From: Buxus sempervirens
Taxonomy: Eukaryota; Streptophyta; Magnoliopsida; Buxales; Buxaceae
Direction: 5' to 3'
NCBI GenBank assembly: GCA_947561395.2
Contig: OX387187.1
Coordinates: forward strand, 20,999,829-21,063,828
DNA: 64,000 bases
Shown: in pieces, positions 32,236 to 44,300 of the stretch
Position numbering within the stretch: the first letter of the stretch is position 1
Layout of the letters: every line of letters starts with the position of its first letter
Made by a program: the position numbers and the translations under genes
Notes under the pieces: generated by a model
What the model saw: only the letters and a program-made list of their open reading frames with translations
What the model was told of the DNA's origin: nothing
Databases searched by the model: none

Positions 32236-34698
32236 TGTGCTCACCCCATTTCGGGCCGCACGACGAGGTGCATACGAAGTGATGCTCGCCTCGGGACTGT
32301 TTTGGAGTCGCCACTGCCTAAGAGGTGCAAGCAGACACAAAAGGGCACCTATCCGGGCCTAATTTTCTGGTCTGCGGCTTTATTAGAGATCTGAGCAAGT
32401 TCTCGGTTACGTCTAGGGAAGCCCAAAGACACCCTAGCCCGCCCCGTCGATTGACAGGTCCCTTGGGTCTCCTTGGTCTTGAGTCAACTTAATTCTCACC
32501 CTTCCTAGACCAGCATACACACTTATTTGGTCTGAATGGGGACCATTGATGGTGTAGGTTCCCCTTTTATTTGATTTTATCTTTTTATTATTTGGTGAAG
32601 TGAGTCGATTACGGGCCCTGTTGGAAGGCCCGTTGGGATCCAAATTGGGCTTAAGTCAAGCCCAAGGCTCAGTCCGGATTATTGGGTAACCCTTATTGGA
32701 TTATGGCTATTTGGTTTAAAGATTTATTTATATTTACAAAGTTAGTGGATTGATGTCTTTTAGGGCCCAATGGGCTTGAATTTGGCCCAATGGCAATTTA
32801 ATCATGTGGCCTTTAGTCCGTTTATCAAAACAGGCTTTGGTTAGGCTAGTCAGGATGTGGGCCCCATTGGAGGGCCCACGAAGCCTTGGTGGGCCCACTT
32901 AGGCCCACAGTCTCAAAATGGGCTTGGGAAAGTCCAAGAAGCCCAAGGGGTCAGATTATGCAAAAATGGGTCGGATTAGGTCCAACCGGGCCAGAAAAAT
33001 ATTTTTTTAAGTTACTTTATCGAGTGACCGTATTTAATTCACGGTCTGGTCAGAACCGTAATTTTAATACGGTTCAGGCCAGACCGTAGATTAACCACGG
33101 GCACGCCTGGACAGCTCTGATTATACGGTTTTTGCTCAATTTCGCCGTTTGGCTCCGATTTCGATTGGTATCTTTCCGGCGAGCTTCTTGAGTGCTCCGG
33201 TGACCTCTGTAGGGGTTCCAGTACCTTCAATATTCTCCATTCTCTTCATTTTGGCTTGGAAAGCCATTTTTCCTCTTTCTTTAGCAATGGTATTCAATTC
33301 ACCTTCTCTTCTTCTTTCATTTTGGTAAAATGAGAATGGAATGAGGGAAGAGGATGGGGTTACATGAGATTATTCAAAGAAAAAAATTTCCTCTTTAGCA
33401 TTTGACAAATAACGTCATTTGAATCATGTCAACTCTTATATTTTCTTCCTTTTGATTCACTCTTTGCCTTCACCGTGAAAGAGCACTCATTTACGTGAAA
33501 AGATTCCCAGCATAATCAAGCAAACAGGTTAGTGAAGATATAAGAAAACAAGAGAAATTCAAAGTTGTATAAATAAGGAAATTCACATATGTATATTGAA
33601 AAAAGAAATGTTACCACACTATTAATTCTTTGATTTGAGGATGTTAGGCTTCTCCGAGAATTTCGGCAGCGCTCCCGCACCTCCGTTGGATTTCATGGAT
33701 TGGTTTGAACAGGGGTTCACTGGGTTTCTTATGCTAAAAGGGTGAAAAAGCAAGATTTAGGCAGCATAAGGGTATTTTGGTCATTAGGATGGATGCTGGC
33801 AGAGTGGAGGCAGAGCTTGGACGTGGAGAAGACAAACGAGGAGAGGGGGGCCAGCAAAGAGGACCAACTTGCCCAAATGGGGGGGGGGGGGCCTATTTAT
33901 AGCCAAAATTTTCGTGCCCGTATTTGAAGTACGGGCATGCCTTGCCCGTACTTCAAGTACGGGCGTGCCTTGCCCGTAATTCAAATACGGGCGAAAAACG
34001 CACATTTTCAAATCTCGCAAAATCGGCCGTACGAGACGCGTGTCCCGCCGTACAGCGACACGCGTCCCCTTCTAGAAGCTTGCCCATATTTGAAATACAG
34101 GCATGCCTCACCCGTACTTCAAATACGGTCCAGCACGTTTTTAAAATGTTGGATTTCAAATGCTTTATTAAATTTGAATTACTTAAAAATTTTTATCCGA
34201 TTTTTTGATTATTATATTATAAAGCGAGATTCTTTTATTAAAATATTGTTAAAAAATAAAGATATGATTTTTTTATTTATTTAATTCATTTATTCTGCTT
34301 TTTGCTGCTGTTTTGCCACATGGGCAGCTTTCTTGAAACTTCAACTGCCCATAATTTTTCCGTCTGATGTCCGATTTCAGCAAATTTGGTGTCGTTGGAA
34401 TCGGCTCGGAACCCACTATCCACTGGGATCAAATTGGGCAGTTGAATTGGGGTCGAACAAAAAGTCAACTTTCGCTCCCCCAAAAGTTTGACTGACTCAT
34501 AACTTCCTCATCTGGACTCCGATTCCAGCAAACTCAATTGCGTTAGAACCGTGTCGAAATGCTCTTTTCAATGAAAGGAAGTTTGATGGCCAATTTTCTT
34601 TGGATCAAAAAGTCAAATTTTGGCCCACTCAGGGTTTGACTTTTTAATTAAAATTTCATTTTTTGCATTTTTTGGGGTGCAAAAATCAGGTGCTAACA
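32236..34698 (-). mobile_element. Solo LTR of the gag-only element's family (2463 bp)
   Basis: It starts TGTGCTCACC and ends GGTGCTAACA on the plus strand and aligns through its length with the LTRs at 217 and 11194, though with clear divergence in the first third. The 5-bp duplication GTGGG flanks it perfectly at 32231-32235 and 34699-34703. Both copies belong to the 22-bp array, which it therefore interrupts. TATA-like box at about 33890-33903 (minus strand), palindrome cluster 33913-34135 and GGAGTCGCCA at 32304-32313. Confidence 0.93.
33913..34135. repeat. Palindrome cluster, CCCGTA..TTCAA.TACGGG type
   Basis: Repeated modules with arms GCCCGTACTT and AAGTACGGGC around a single base, or CCCGTAATT/AATACGGG. 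The matching clusters in the other LTR copies are at 1886-2095 and 12859-13080. All three lie just upstream, in element sense, of the TATA-like box. A second, looser cluster (ACCGTA/TACGGT) is at 33025-33105. Confidence 0.85.
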
Positions 34699-34762
34699 GT
34701 GGGACTTGTAACCAGGAATTGTAGGACTTATAACCAGGCATGGTTGGACTTGTAACCAAGCC
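34699..34762. repeat. 22-bp tandem array, right remnant
   Basis: About three more units of the array at 31920-32235, continuing in the same phase after the target duplication. After about 34762 the sequence becomes AT-rich, and nothing is recognised up to about 35400. Confidence 0.9.
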
Positions 34763-35406
34763 TATTAATTTTAACCTATATAAAATTTTCTTGTGACTTA
34801 ATTTTAGTAATTTTTCTTTTGCGCTGTAATGATAATGTTGATTTTCCTTAATTTTATAGCCTAAAAATGGGAATAGGAATTTTTCTTAACTCCTCCACCT
34901 GCTCATAAGGCGTAGAAAATCTTCCTGTGAAAGAAATCTGAAACTAACTTTATGGCCTAAAATTACATACAAATATAGCAATGTTAATAGGAAAAGACAA
35001 AAGCCGTATAATACAAAAGTATTGCCATGGCATTACAAGGAAATAACTAAAAAAAGAGATTACTAACATTGCAAATTTACATTCGTCTTCCTTTCATAGA
35101 TAGAGACCAAAATTTGCAACCATCTTCACTCGTTAGCAAAAGAAATTTACAAACAATTTATTGTACAAGTTTTCTGCAGACAATCTTCCATTATACTTGG
35201 ATGTTTAAGATGGCATTCGGCTTCTTCACCATGCTATCAAGCCTGGAATGCCGAAGTAGTGAATTTTACCTATAAACAATGCAAAATATAATTTACAAGG
35301 CATTATCATGTTATTAGTTTCAAAGAACCTTGTTATTGAACATGTGACAGATAGGTCTTACCTCTTCAGCTTCTTCCCCTAATCTGTGGCTGACCAATAG
35401 AAAAAG

Positions 35407-38400
35407 TTATTCATCGTCTTCCTCAGTCTCCTCCTCATTTGTGTTTGCTACCTTAGATAGAACGATGTCCTGCTCTTGGTTTGAAGGGTGCATAACCAAG
35501 CCAACAAGGAACTTATCCCTAAATTGTGTGATATTACTCTGAATTCATAGAAGCATACTTGTGTGTTACTAGCAACGTACTTGCTAACTATAATTATAGA
35601 AAAAACATTTAAGTTATATACGCACCTGATCAAATGCTGTAGACAAGGTGCTGCCATCCCACACCTCCATGAATTTCATCATGAAGACACCACAATCAGA
35701 CCTAACGGTATATAATCACATGACTTGTAAAAAGCTAACATAGGTAATTAGCGAAACAAACCTAACGGCTTACCTGTTGCTTTGGTGTGGGAAGTTAACA
35801 TGACGCAACTCCCACTGTAAAAGTGGAAATTCATCACCACCTTCGAAGGAACGTAAGATGTTATCCAACATCTTGGTCTACAAGTGACGAAGCAAGTGTC
35901 AATATGATAAGTATTGTAAATGTTATGAGAAAATTTCATTAATATCAAAATTACCTGTATTGCAATTATAGATTGAAGTCCCGCACGACATGCCCCATCA
36001 TATGAGTCAAGCACCTCCACTCTACGCTCTGCTAGGTTTACAACTAAAAGAAACCAATGATTGCGGAGATGCATGGGAACAAAAATCTACATACAAGTAA
36101 GACAACCTTATAAGGAAAAACCGATTACAGACTGCTAAGTAAGGATAAAAGCATAAAAATCTGAAACAAATGACTTGTGAAGGTGGCACATTGCATCCCA
36201 AGAAACTTACGAGATTGCATGTAACCACTGAATACCCTAGTCGCTGCGGATCGAAGTAAGGGTGCAAGGCTTCAGTGGAACCATGATCACTATTCATTAT
36301 CCAATCTTGCATAATATATGGAAGGAAATTTTATTCATTAGTGTGGCCTTGAAAAACAAAAATTAGAAATATGATAATGACTACTAGTGCTATCACAAAA
36401 AGTCCTTACACAAACATATGTCGGGCAATAATGCCTGCTGACTGTGCAGCTACTCGAAAATTTTTGGCGCTTTATAAGACATGCTCCAAAAGAATTGATA
36501 GCCTATAAAAAAATTACCATAAAAGATGACATGTAAAATTGAACAACCAATATATTATTCACAAGATAGGCTTCACATACCACACTATTAACATGTTTTT
36601 TGTCTAATAAACATGCCAATTCAGATGCCAACGCATGAATGGAATCAAACTTGAATATAATTTCTCTGAAAAAATGAGGAGGAATTATTCACTACGAATT
36701 AAAATACATAAATAACATTTACAAGTTAGTTTAGAAATATTATCTTACTCAGAATGTTTGTTTCAGCGAATGTATTGTACGACTAGGCATCCTTCTGGAC
36801 CCAATTGAGGACGCCTACAAATGGGCAACATATGGAGTACGACAATATCTCACACGCTGCTTCTTGCATGACCCCCTTCGCGGTTTGGTTACCTCAGTCC
36901 CGGTGCCGCTTCGAGCGGGAACTGTAGCCACCTCATCCATTTGCATTTGATCTTCCTGTACCTCCGCAATATTTGATGATCCGGGAGCATCGGTATAATC
37001 ACCGCTCTCGTGGGTGCTATGATGGGAAGGTGCAATCCTTGCTTCATCGGGCACATCGGGCATGGAAGAGTCGGGAGCATCCGTATGATCAGGGCCCTGA
37101 CATGGCAAGTGGATATCAGAGGGGTCGACAGTTTCCCTTGACTTCACGTGATTTAGCATCTCGCTATACATGTCCAATATCTTCGCGAGATGACCTTGAA
37201 TAACTTGGAATACACAACACGCAATCGTAAACCATGCTAATTTGTTCTTAATAAGAAAACTTGAGAGGTATTGTCCGCTTTGGGCCTATGCTCGCACGGT
37301 TTTATCCTCAAAAGGCGCCTCGCTAGTTAAAGTGTTCTCCCTGAATCTTATACCATACCAAGTATTCATCTGTTTCCAATGTAGGATTGAGATATCACAA
37401 TATATTTGTAACGACCAAACCTAGTGAGGTATTGTCTGCTTTGGGCCTATGCCCGCACAGTTTTATCCTCAAAAGGTGCCTCGCTAGTTAGAGTGTTCTC
37501 CCTAAATCTTATACCATACCAGGTATTCATCCGTTTCGAATGTGGGATCGAGATATCACAATCTCCTCCCCTTCAGAGCTGCACGTCCCCGTGTAGTGGC
37601 GACCTAGAAGCCTGGTATGGAAAAAATAACCAATCTTACAAGATCTAGATCTCCACGAGATTGCCAAAGATCAATGAAATTTAGTTCATGTGCTTCGCTT
37701 GATGCCTCATCTTCCACACAGCACTAGGCACGGTGCTCAACCACCTACCATATTTAACATGTATATTAGTGAGTACATAGAAATGCTGCGTTATTTGAAA
37801 AATTGACAACAAAACCTACAACCCAACCTAGCGAGGTATTGTCTGCTTTGGGCCTAAGCCCCACGGTTTTGTCCTCAAAAGGCGCCTCACTTGGTTAAGT
37901 GCTTTCCCTGACTCTTATACCATACCGGGTATTCATCCGTTTCCAATGTGGGATCGAGATATTACAGTATCCTCAAGGCTGTACGTCCCCGTGTAGTTGC
38001 CACCTAGAAGCCTGCCAACCCCTCATGGGCCCGCCCTCATTGGTCCAACCACCTTTCCTGGGCAACGCGAGCGTCATTTCATCCTTCTCCCTTTGGATAA
38101 TCAATGCATCCATCCACGCTGCCATACATGGAGTAGTGGGAGGTGTTGCTTCACCAACAATCATCCGATCGTAATACAAAAACTAAGCAAGAGAGAATTA
38201 TCATTAGAACACTCCGTTCAATGGATATAAGCTAGAGTAAACAGGCCAATGCATGTATTAAACACTATACATACCTATAAAAATAATAAGCAGCCATTGA
38301 GGGATTTTCGCTTGCCCTTTTGAAACTCGGCTACGTGATGCATCAATGCGTCTAAAAGATACTTCCCCCAATTGTAACCTCCTATCCTCTCTACATCGAC

Positions 38401-39656
38401 CAGTAATGGAAGATAGGATGCACTCACACCAATCTTTGAAGATGGATTTACTAAGGTCGATAACGAATACAATACAAAAGAGCGGATCCACTCATGATCG
38501 TTCTCTGTGCTCTTCAAGCTCTTCTCAACACTCTTAATAAGGATGCTTCCATTCTCTACCCCATAAAAGCTATACAACTCTGACATATCGGGGATTTCTG
38601 ATTTAGATGTATCAACATCTATCCCCTGTATCAGTAACCCAATTATCATCTCCACGTCGTGTGTGTCAAAGAAAATATTCTCTACCTCAACTTTGATACA
38701 TCTGTCCTTAGTATCTACCTTCGGAAGAATCCAATGACACAGCCACCGATTAAGCTTTTTCGCGCATAAATTCAGCAGGCACTCAAAACCACTATCTCTA
38801 AGGCATCGCTCCTGAAAAGCGGAGAATGAAATGGCATTCATCAACGCAATGAACCGTCCAAGTGAACAACGTGTCTGTATCTGAGCCTACAAAAAACAAA
38901 GATAGAACGTAAGAAATATGTCAGTCTCAAATAATTATCCACAATAATTCCAATTATATTCAAATGAATCTCATGAACCTGTTTTTTTTTTTTTCGCAGC
39001 CCTTGTCGTGGAACAGCCCTATTGTATTCGTCCCACTCAAGCCATGATGCTCTCTTAAATTCTTCTCTCTCGGCCTGATTCATTGACTTCCATGCTCCAG
39101 CAGCATCCGCGAATAACTGAAACGCAATAACTAAATAGATAAATTCATTTGAATAGGATCGACAAAATGCAAAATAAACAAAATAAAGGATGTTCCTTAA
39201 CCGTTACCATTGATAATGCCTACCTACTGCTTCGTGGGGATTTGTTCACGGTCAATACAACTCTTTATTCTTTCATTTACATAATACTCCCTGAAAAAAC
39301 AAAAGGAAAACCATAACCAATGATATATTAACAATTTCAAGGATTCAAAAGGAATTACAATAACCGTCATATTGACAACCATACCCAAACTTATACAAAG
39401 AGTAAAACCAAAATATTGGATTGCTTCCATGCTTGCTTGTAGAACAAAATAAATATATAAGTGAAGGAAACTTTACCTGAAGTGTAGCCAACTGTTGCGC
39501 GGGTGTTTTCTTCCTGTTGATGATGATCCAGCAGTTTCCATTGTAGTCAAACTTTTCTTGCACATTAGTAGAGGCAATTTCACAATTCCAATTTCCAGCT
39601 TCAAGCAAAAAATTCTCATTAAAGCTAACAACACCACGTAACAGAGGCATTTTCAA
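35407..39656 (-). CDS. Ulp1-like (C48) cysteine protease gene with HMG-box-like N-terminal part, probably decayed
   Basis: A minus-strand gene with introns. The C-terminal exons carry the C48 (SUMO protease-type) triad region: IFVPMHLRNHWFLLV with the His (exon 35955-36086), LDSYDG with the Asp, then SDCGVFMMKFMEVW with the Cys (35626-35701), and an acidic tail ending EEDDE before the stop (35407-35518). Further exons: 35774-35877 (Gln/linker), 36211 to about 36310, an acidic linker about 36840-37177, about 38015-38182, 38275-38886 (the N-terminal domain common in plant Ulp1-type proteins) and 38979-39116. The last encodes FADAAGAWKSMNQAEREEF, which resembles the second half of an HMG box. 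The first two exons (about 39227-39290 and 39477-39656) are tentative. Introns from 35.5 to 36.2 kb have GT-AG ends. Oddities: the codon directly before the donor of exon 38275-38886 reads TAG where the family has a Gln, and TRIM-like repeats sit at one splice border. Such genes are often carried by Mutator-like or CACTA transposons; no transposase was found here. It may be a pseudogene. Confidence 0.6.
37257..38014. mobile_element. Three TRIM-like repeats
   Basis: Three copies (about 37257-37405, 37408-37620 and 37815-38014) share GAGGTATTGTCYGCTTTGGG, CACGGTTTTATCCTCAAAAG, TTATACCATACC and CCAATGTGGGATCGAGATAT. This wording is that of widespread plant terminal-repeat retrotransposons in miniature. 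The second and third copies run further, to CACGTCCCCGTGTAGT and ACCTAGAAGCCTG. With no coding in the 200 bp between them they may be the two ends of one element, and the first an extra, truncated copy. They interrupt the Ulp1-like gene region. Confidence 0.65.
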
Positions 39657-41070
39657 ATAAAGACAAAACTCCCATTAAAAGAATTTGTATTTACAACCTT
39701 TTAGGAAAGGGTTTACATGGGGTCATATCAATCAGTCCTCATTACCAAATTGAGAAGGACAAATTCCAAACTAGTGGACTATTTTGTTATATAAAACTAT
39801 GCTAATTAAATGTAAGAAAAATAATCTATTCTTTCAATTGAAACCAACCAAATGTTTATGCCAAATTCCGCGGGATCTTAAGTCTTTAAACCATATCTTT
39901 AAAAGATATGGTTGCACAATAATTTGGAAGAACTGCCTCATAAAGATATTGAGGCACAATAATTTGGAAGAACTCCCTTGTTTTTTAACAATAAGAAAGA
40001 TCATAACCCCTTTTTGTACGCCGTAAATTATGTGGTTGAACGGCCTCCTTACCTATTTAGTTTAATCTCTATCCATTGTTCAAAGATCAAAACAGGTGCA
40101 AGGCAATATTCTTAGGTATTAAATATTATTAGGCAAGAAGCTTGATGGGGCCCACTTATCTCAGCAAACAAAGTACAAGTTCTTCTCTTATTATTGGCAA
40201 TTGAATTTACTGCCAGTAGAAGTTATTGGGCGACGGCAAATGCTATGACCAATAATGATTTTTGATAAATGGGACACAATTCAAATTAATTTGTAAATAA
40301 AAACATTATTTAATAGATAATATAAAAAATTAAATTATCGTCAAATACTTATTAAATATGAAATTCTAAGTTTTCCCTTCTTGTTTTTTACCAACAAAAA
40401 CATATATTATAAAAGAATTGAAAATTTAGAGGATTTTGAAATGAAAGCTACCATTATACTTTGGTTCAAAGGAAAGCTACCATTGTCTTCTACGACTTTA
40501 GAAGACAATGTCAAGAGTAGAAAAGGAAGTAGTTTAGGAGATCATTTTTCTGCAATCTACCCTCACAAACTCCCCAAAACAAAATGGAGCCACATCAGAC
40601 ATTATCACCAATGTTCATTACTCAAAGCAAGCAACGGCAAAAAAAAAAAAACGATTTGAAAATAAAAAATCGGTTGAAAAACGTACCAGTTAAGTCGTTT
40701 TCTCCGAAAACCTCTCACTTTTGTGCCCTTCGTTCGTTGGAGAGGAAGGAGGTAAATAGATTCAAGTTGCAAACGTTGAAGGTTTTTTTGAAAGTCCTCT
40801 AGTTCTCGCGCTCGTTGGAACAGAAGATGAAATGGTTTATCGTCAGGTTCGGATGAATAGAGAAAAGACAAACCAACCAATTGGTCTTGTGATTTGGTTT
40901 GGGACCAACCAGTTGGTCGATCTGTTTTGGGTTGGAAGACCGGTTGGTCTTTGTCGACCTCCGTAAAAAACGAACGAAGGTCTTGTGATGCGCACGATAC
41001 CTTCATAATCCACACGTCATTTCCTTAATGACGCCGTAAAAACGCCGTAAGAAACGACACCGTAGAGGAT
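39657..41070. other. Intergenic DNA between the Ulp1-like gene and the MSL gene
   Basis: AT-rich, with a 35-bp direct repeat (ATTTGGAAGAACTSCCT phrases near 39920 and 39960) and several CCAACC.GTTGGTC phrases near 40872-40955. An open frame of 136 codons on the minus strand here has no recognisable family and is not called as a gene. Confidence 0.5.
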
Positions 41071-41071
41071 T

Positions 41072-41345
41072 TCCATTGGATCTTCTGCTTCCATAAATAA
41101 AGCGATATATAAAAGCATGCTTTCATTAGAGGCACACTATTGAAAGCTCTCTTTCATTAGAGGAAATTTCCACTTGTCCGTCGCCGTGGTCCATAAACAA
41201 AGCGATATATGAAAGCATGCTTTCATTAGATTAGAGGCACACTATTGAAAGCTCTCTTTCATTAGAGGAAATTTCCACTTTTCCGTCGCCGTGGTCTTCT
41301 GCTTCCATAAATAAAGCGATATATGAAAGCTCTCTTGCACTCTAT
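41072..41345. repeat. Tandem duplication in the upstream region of the MSL gene
   Basis: A block of about 100-114 bp (CTTCCATAAATAAAGCGATA, ATGAAAGCATGCTTTCATTA, GGCACACTATTGAAAGCTCT, TTTCCACTT.TCCGTCGCCG) is present twice in full, starting near 41102 and 41202, and a third time in part near 41316. TATATAAAAG/TATATGAAAG, the best TATA-like candidates, lie in each copy. The last copy ends about 50 bp before the start codon. Confidence 0.9.
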
Positions 41346-41392
41346 TTCCCTTCTGCGTGGTTAGTCTGAGAAGCCAAATTTTATAAAATAAA

Positions 41393-44300
41393 ATGCAGAA
41401 CCCAGAGAAGCAAAGACCCACAATGGATCAAGTAGTGGTTCTGCTGAGCGATCAGAATCCAAAGCCTGTACAGTCTCCCGATGCCGATCCCATCCACCCA
41501 GTTGCTGCAAATGGAGAAGAAAAGCAGCAAACCCCAGTAAGAACCAGGACCCTTCTCCGTCTCAACTTCTCCAAACCCAAATCTCGATTCGTCGAGATCG
41601 ATTATCCACATCCCTCAAAACCCATCCCAGAATCTAACGAGTCCGAGCCCTTAAACCCTAAAGAAAACCATGTTCTGTCGACAGATGAAGACGACGACGA
41701 CGAATGGGACGAAGATGATGAAGAAGAAGACGAAGAAAATTCACACAAACACGGAAAGAAGAAGAAAAAGAAGATTAACACGCGAGCTTTAATGGAATGG
41801 ATCGCATTCTTCACTATATTGACATGCTTGATCTGTTCATTAACCGTGAAGTCTCTCAAAGATCAGCTCAAATGGGGTTTCGAGATATGGAAATGGTGTT
41901 TAATGGTGATGGTTATCTTCTGCGGGCGCCTCGTCTCCGGCTGGTTAGTACGGCTTCTTGTCTTCTTCATCGAGCGAAACTTCATGCTTCGAGAGAAAGT
42001 CCTCTACTTCGTGTACGGGCTCCGAAAAAGCTTCCAGAACTGCTTCTGGTTAGCTCTGGTCCTCTTAGCCTGGACATTCATGTTCAACACAAAAGTCCAC
42101 AAGAACAACATGATCCTCAAAAGGGTTTTCCGAGCTCTGGTCGCAGTCCTCGTAGGAGCGACAATCTGGCTCATCAAGATCGTTCTGGTGAAGGTTATGG
42201 CCTCCTCATTCCATGTCACCACCTTCTTCGACCGAATGAAGGAGAGCGTGTTTCACCATTACATCTTGGATGCCTTATCTCGTCCACCGATGGAGGAAGA
42301 GCCACCGACGGAACCAGCGGCGCATAGCCGGAATCTGAAGTCGTCGAAGTCATTGCAGGCAAGGTGGAGAGACGGGAGGAGGATGTCGAAGAGGTACGGA
42401 TCGAGGAGGATCGATATGGACAGGCTGAGGAAGCTGAGTCTGGAGGGTACGAGCTCGGCTTGGAGCGTGAAGAGGCTGGTGAACTACGTGAGATCGTCGG
42501 GTCTTTCGACGATTTCAAGGACTGTTGATGATTTCGGAAAGTCGGAGTCTGAGATCACCAGCGAGTGGGAGGCGAGGAACGCCGCACAGAAGATCTTCAA
42601 GAACGTAGCCAAGCCAGGTGCCAAGTAAGTATAGCTCTTTAATTTTTAGCAAACTTTGTTTTGTTTGCCTGAATCAAATGGTGGAATCGTGCTCCACCCC
42701 CACTGTCATCGTAGAGGGGTTAGTTTGGTTTAGTCGGGTCTGACCGGTTGTTTCCGGTTTATTGAAGAAACCCTGGATCAGCTTTTGAACCTCGTGAACG
42801 GTATACCGGTGATTAGGGATGGCTATTGTTCGGTGGTTTAGTCTGGTTTAGTTGAGTCTAACCGCTTGTTACCGGTTTACTGAAGAATCCCTGGACGAGC
42901 GGTTTTGTAATTCTTATATTCTTTTTAACAACATTTATAAACCATTAAGCTTTTAGGTGCAGTGGCTGTAAACATTTGGAAATTATCTTTAACGTAGCTT
43001 TCGCTTTTTGTTATGAAAATATTGTTTGTCATGTGAATAAAAGATTTGGAAATTCCAAACTGCCCGATACTATATTAACCATACATAGGGAATGTTAACA
43101 TATTAGACAACCATTAGAAGATTAATCTAAGCATTGTTTAAAACCTCCCAATTTTTGGAAAACTAAAACGAGTTATATGGATCAATTTTACATAGATTCA
43201 AGTACAAGTGTCGAATGCGGGTGTGTGCCTAGGAGTTTGATCCACCTAACCCTAACACTTTGAATATGAGGACTCTCGGTTGAGAATTTGTTTGCTTTTT
43301 TTGTTTATATATATATATATATATATATAGAATTTTTTTTTTTTTGATTCATTAATTGCAATTTTCGAGTCTGAAAATATTTAATTACTTTAAAAATGCT
43401 ATTTCATTTTTCATATCATTTCTTACAAGTTGATAATTTGTTTTTTTTTTTTTTTTTCTATTTTTTCCTCTTTGATCTTGAACTGCTGTTTTCGAACATA
43501 TGAAGGATCTAATACATGTCCTGCATGCACTCATACTCATATTATGTTTTATCAACAAAGTATTTTAGGTTTATGTAAAGTGTCCAGATATATATATATA
43601 TATATATAACATAGAAATTAACCTAAAGTTGTTTTAAAAGTGGGTGTATCTCAATAAACATTCAGTATCCTTTACACTCAGTATAGTAGGAGTAAAGCTC
43701 TAGGCAATTACACCTCAATAATTATTTATTCAAAAAAAAGTTATGATTTTAATTATATGATCATTGCTTCAAAGAAGAGATGTATAGTCTAAATTTTCAA
43801 GAACAACATTTATTGTACTTTATTTCCTTTATTAAGTAATTATCTTTATTTTTTGTTTTCCATTGTGATAGGTATATCGAAGAAGAGGATCTATCGAGAT
43901 TTTTGAGGAGGGAAGAAATTCATACCATATTCCCTCTCTTTGAAGGAGCTCTTGAGACCGGAAGAATCTCAAAGTCTTCTTTGAGAAATTGGGTGGTAAG
44001 TAACAACACTTTTTCAAGATCAAAATTTCTATAGGGGTTAATTTCCCCCATTTTGGAGCACTTATAGAGCATTTATGTTGTAAGTTCTCTCTCTCTCTAT
44101 ATATATCAAGGCAAAGGTTGAGGACATTAAAAATCTATAATTATTTAGGACAATTTAATTTTATAAAGAGAAAAAATGTGAGGTTAAATTTTTTTTTCAT
44201 TTTATAATATTACTAGTCTTTTATGAAGAGAAAAAATGTGAGGTTAAAATCTTTTTATTTTTATTTTTATAATATTACTAGTCATAGCAGATAGAACACT

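Noticed and set aside
31617-32340. Three overlapping minus-strand open frames encoding His/Tyr/Pro-rich repeats
   Set aside because: They are the three frames of a stop-free 22-bp tandem repeat; nothing outside the repeat supports coding.
40605-41015. 136-codon minus-strand open frame upstream of the MSL gene
   Set aside because: No family wording, no clear promoter or splice context, and it overlaps short direct repeats (CCAACC/GGTTGG).
41602-42518. Minus-strand open frames inside MSL exon 1 (Ser-rich)
   Set aside because: Shadows of the acidic and basic runs of the MSL exon on the other strand.
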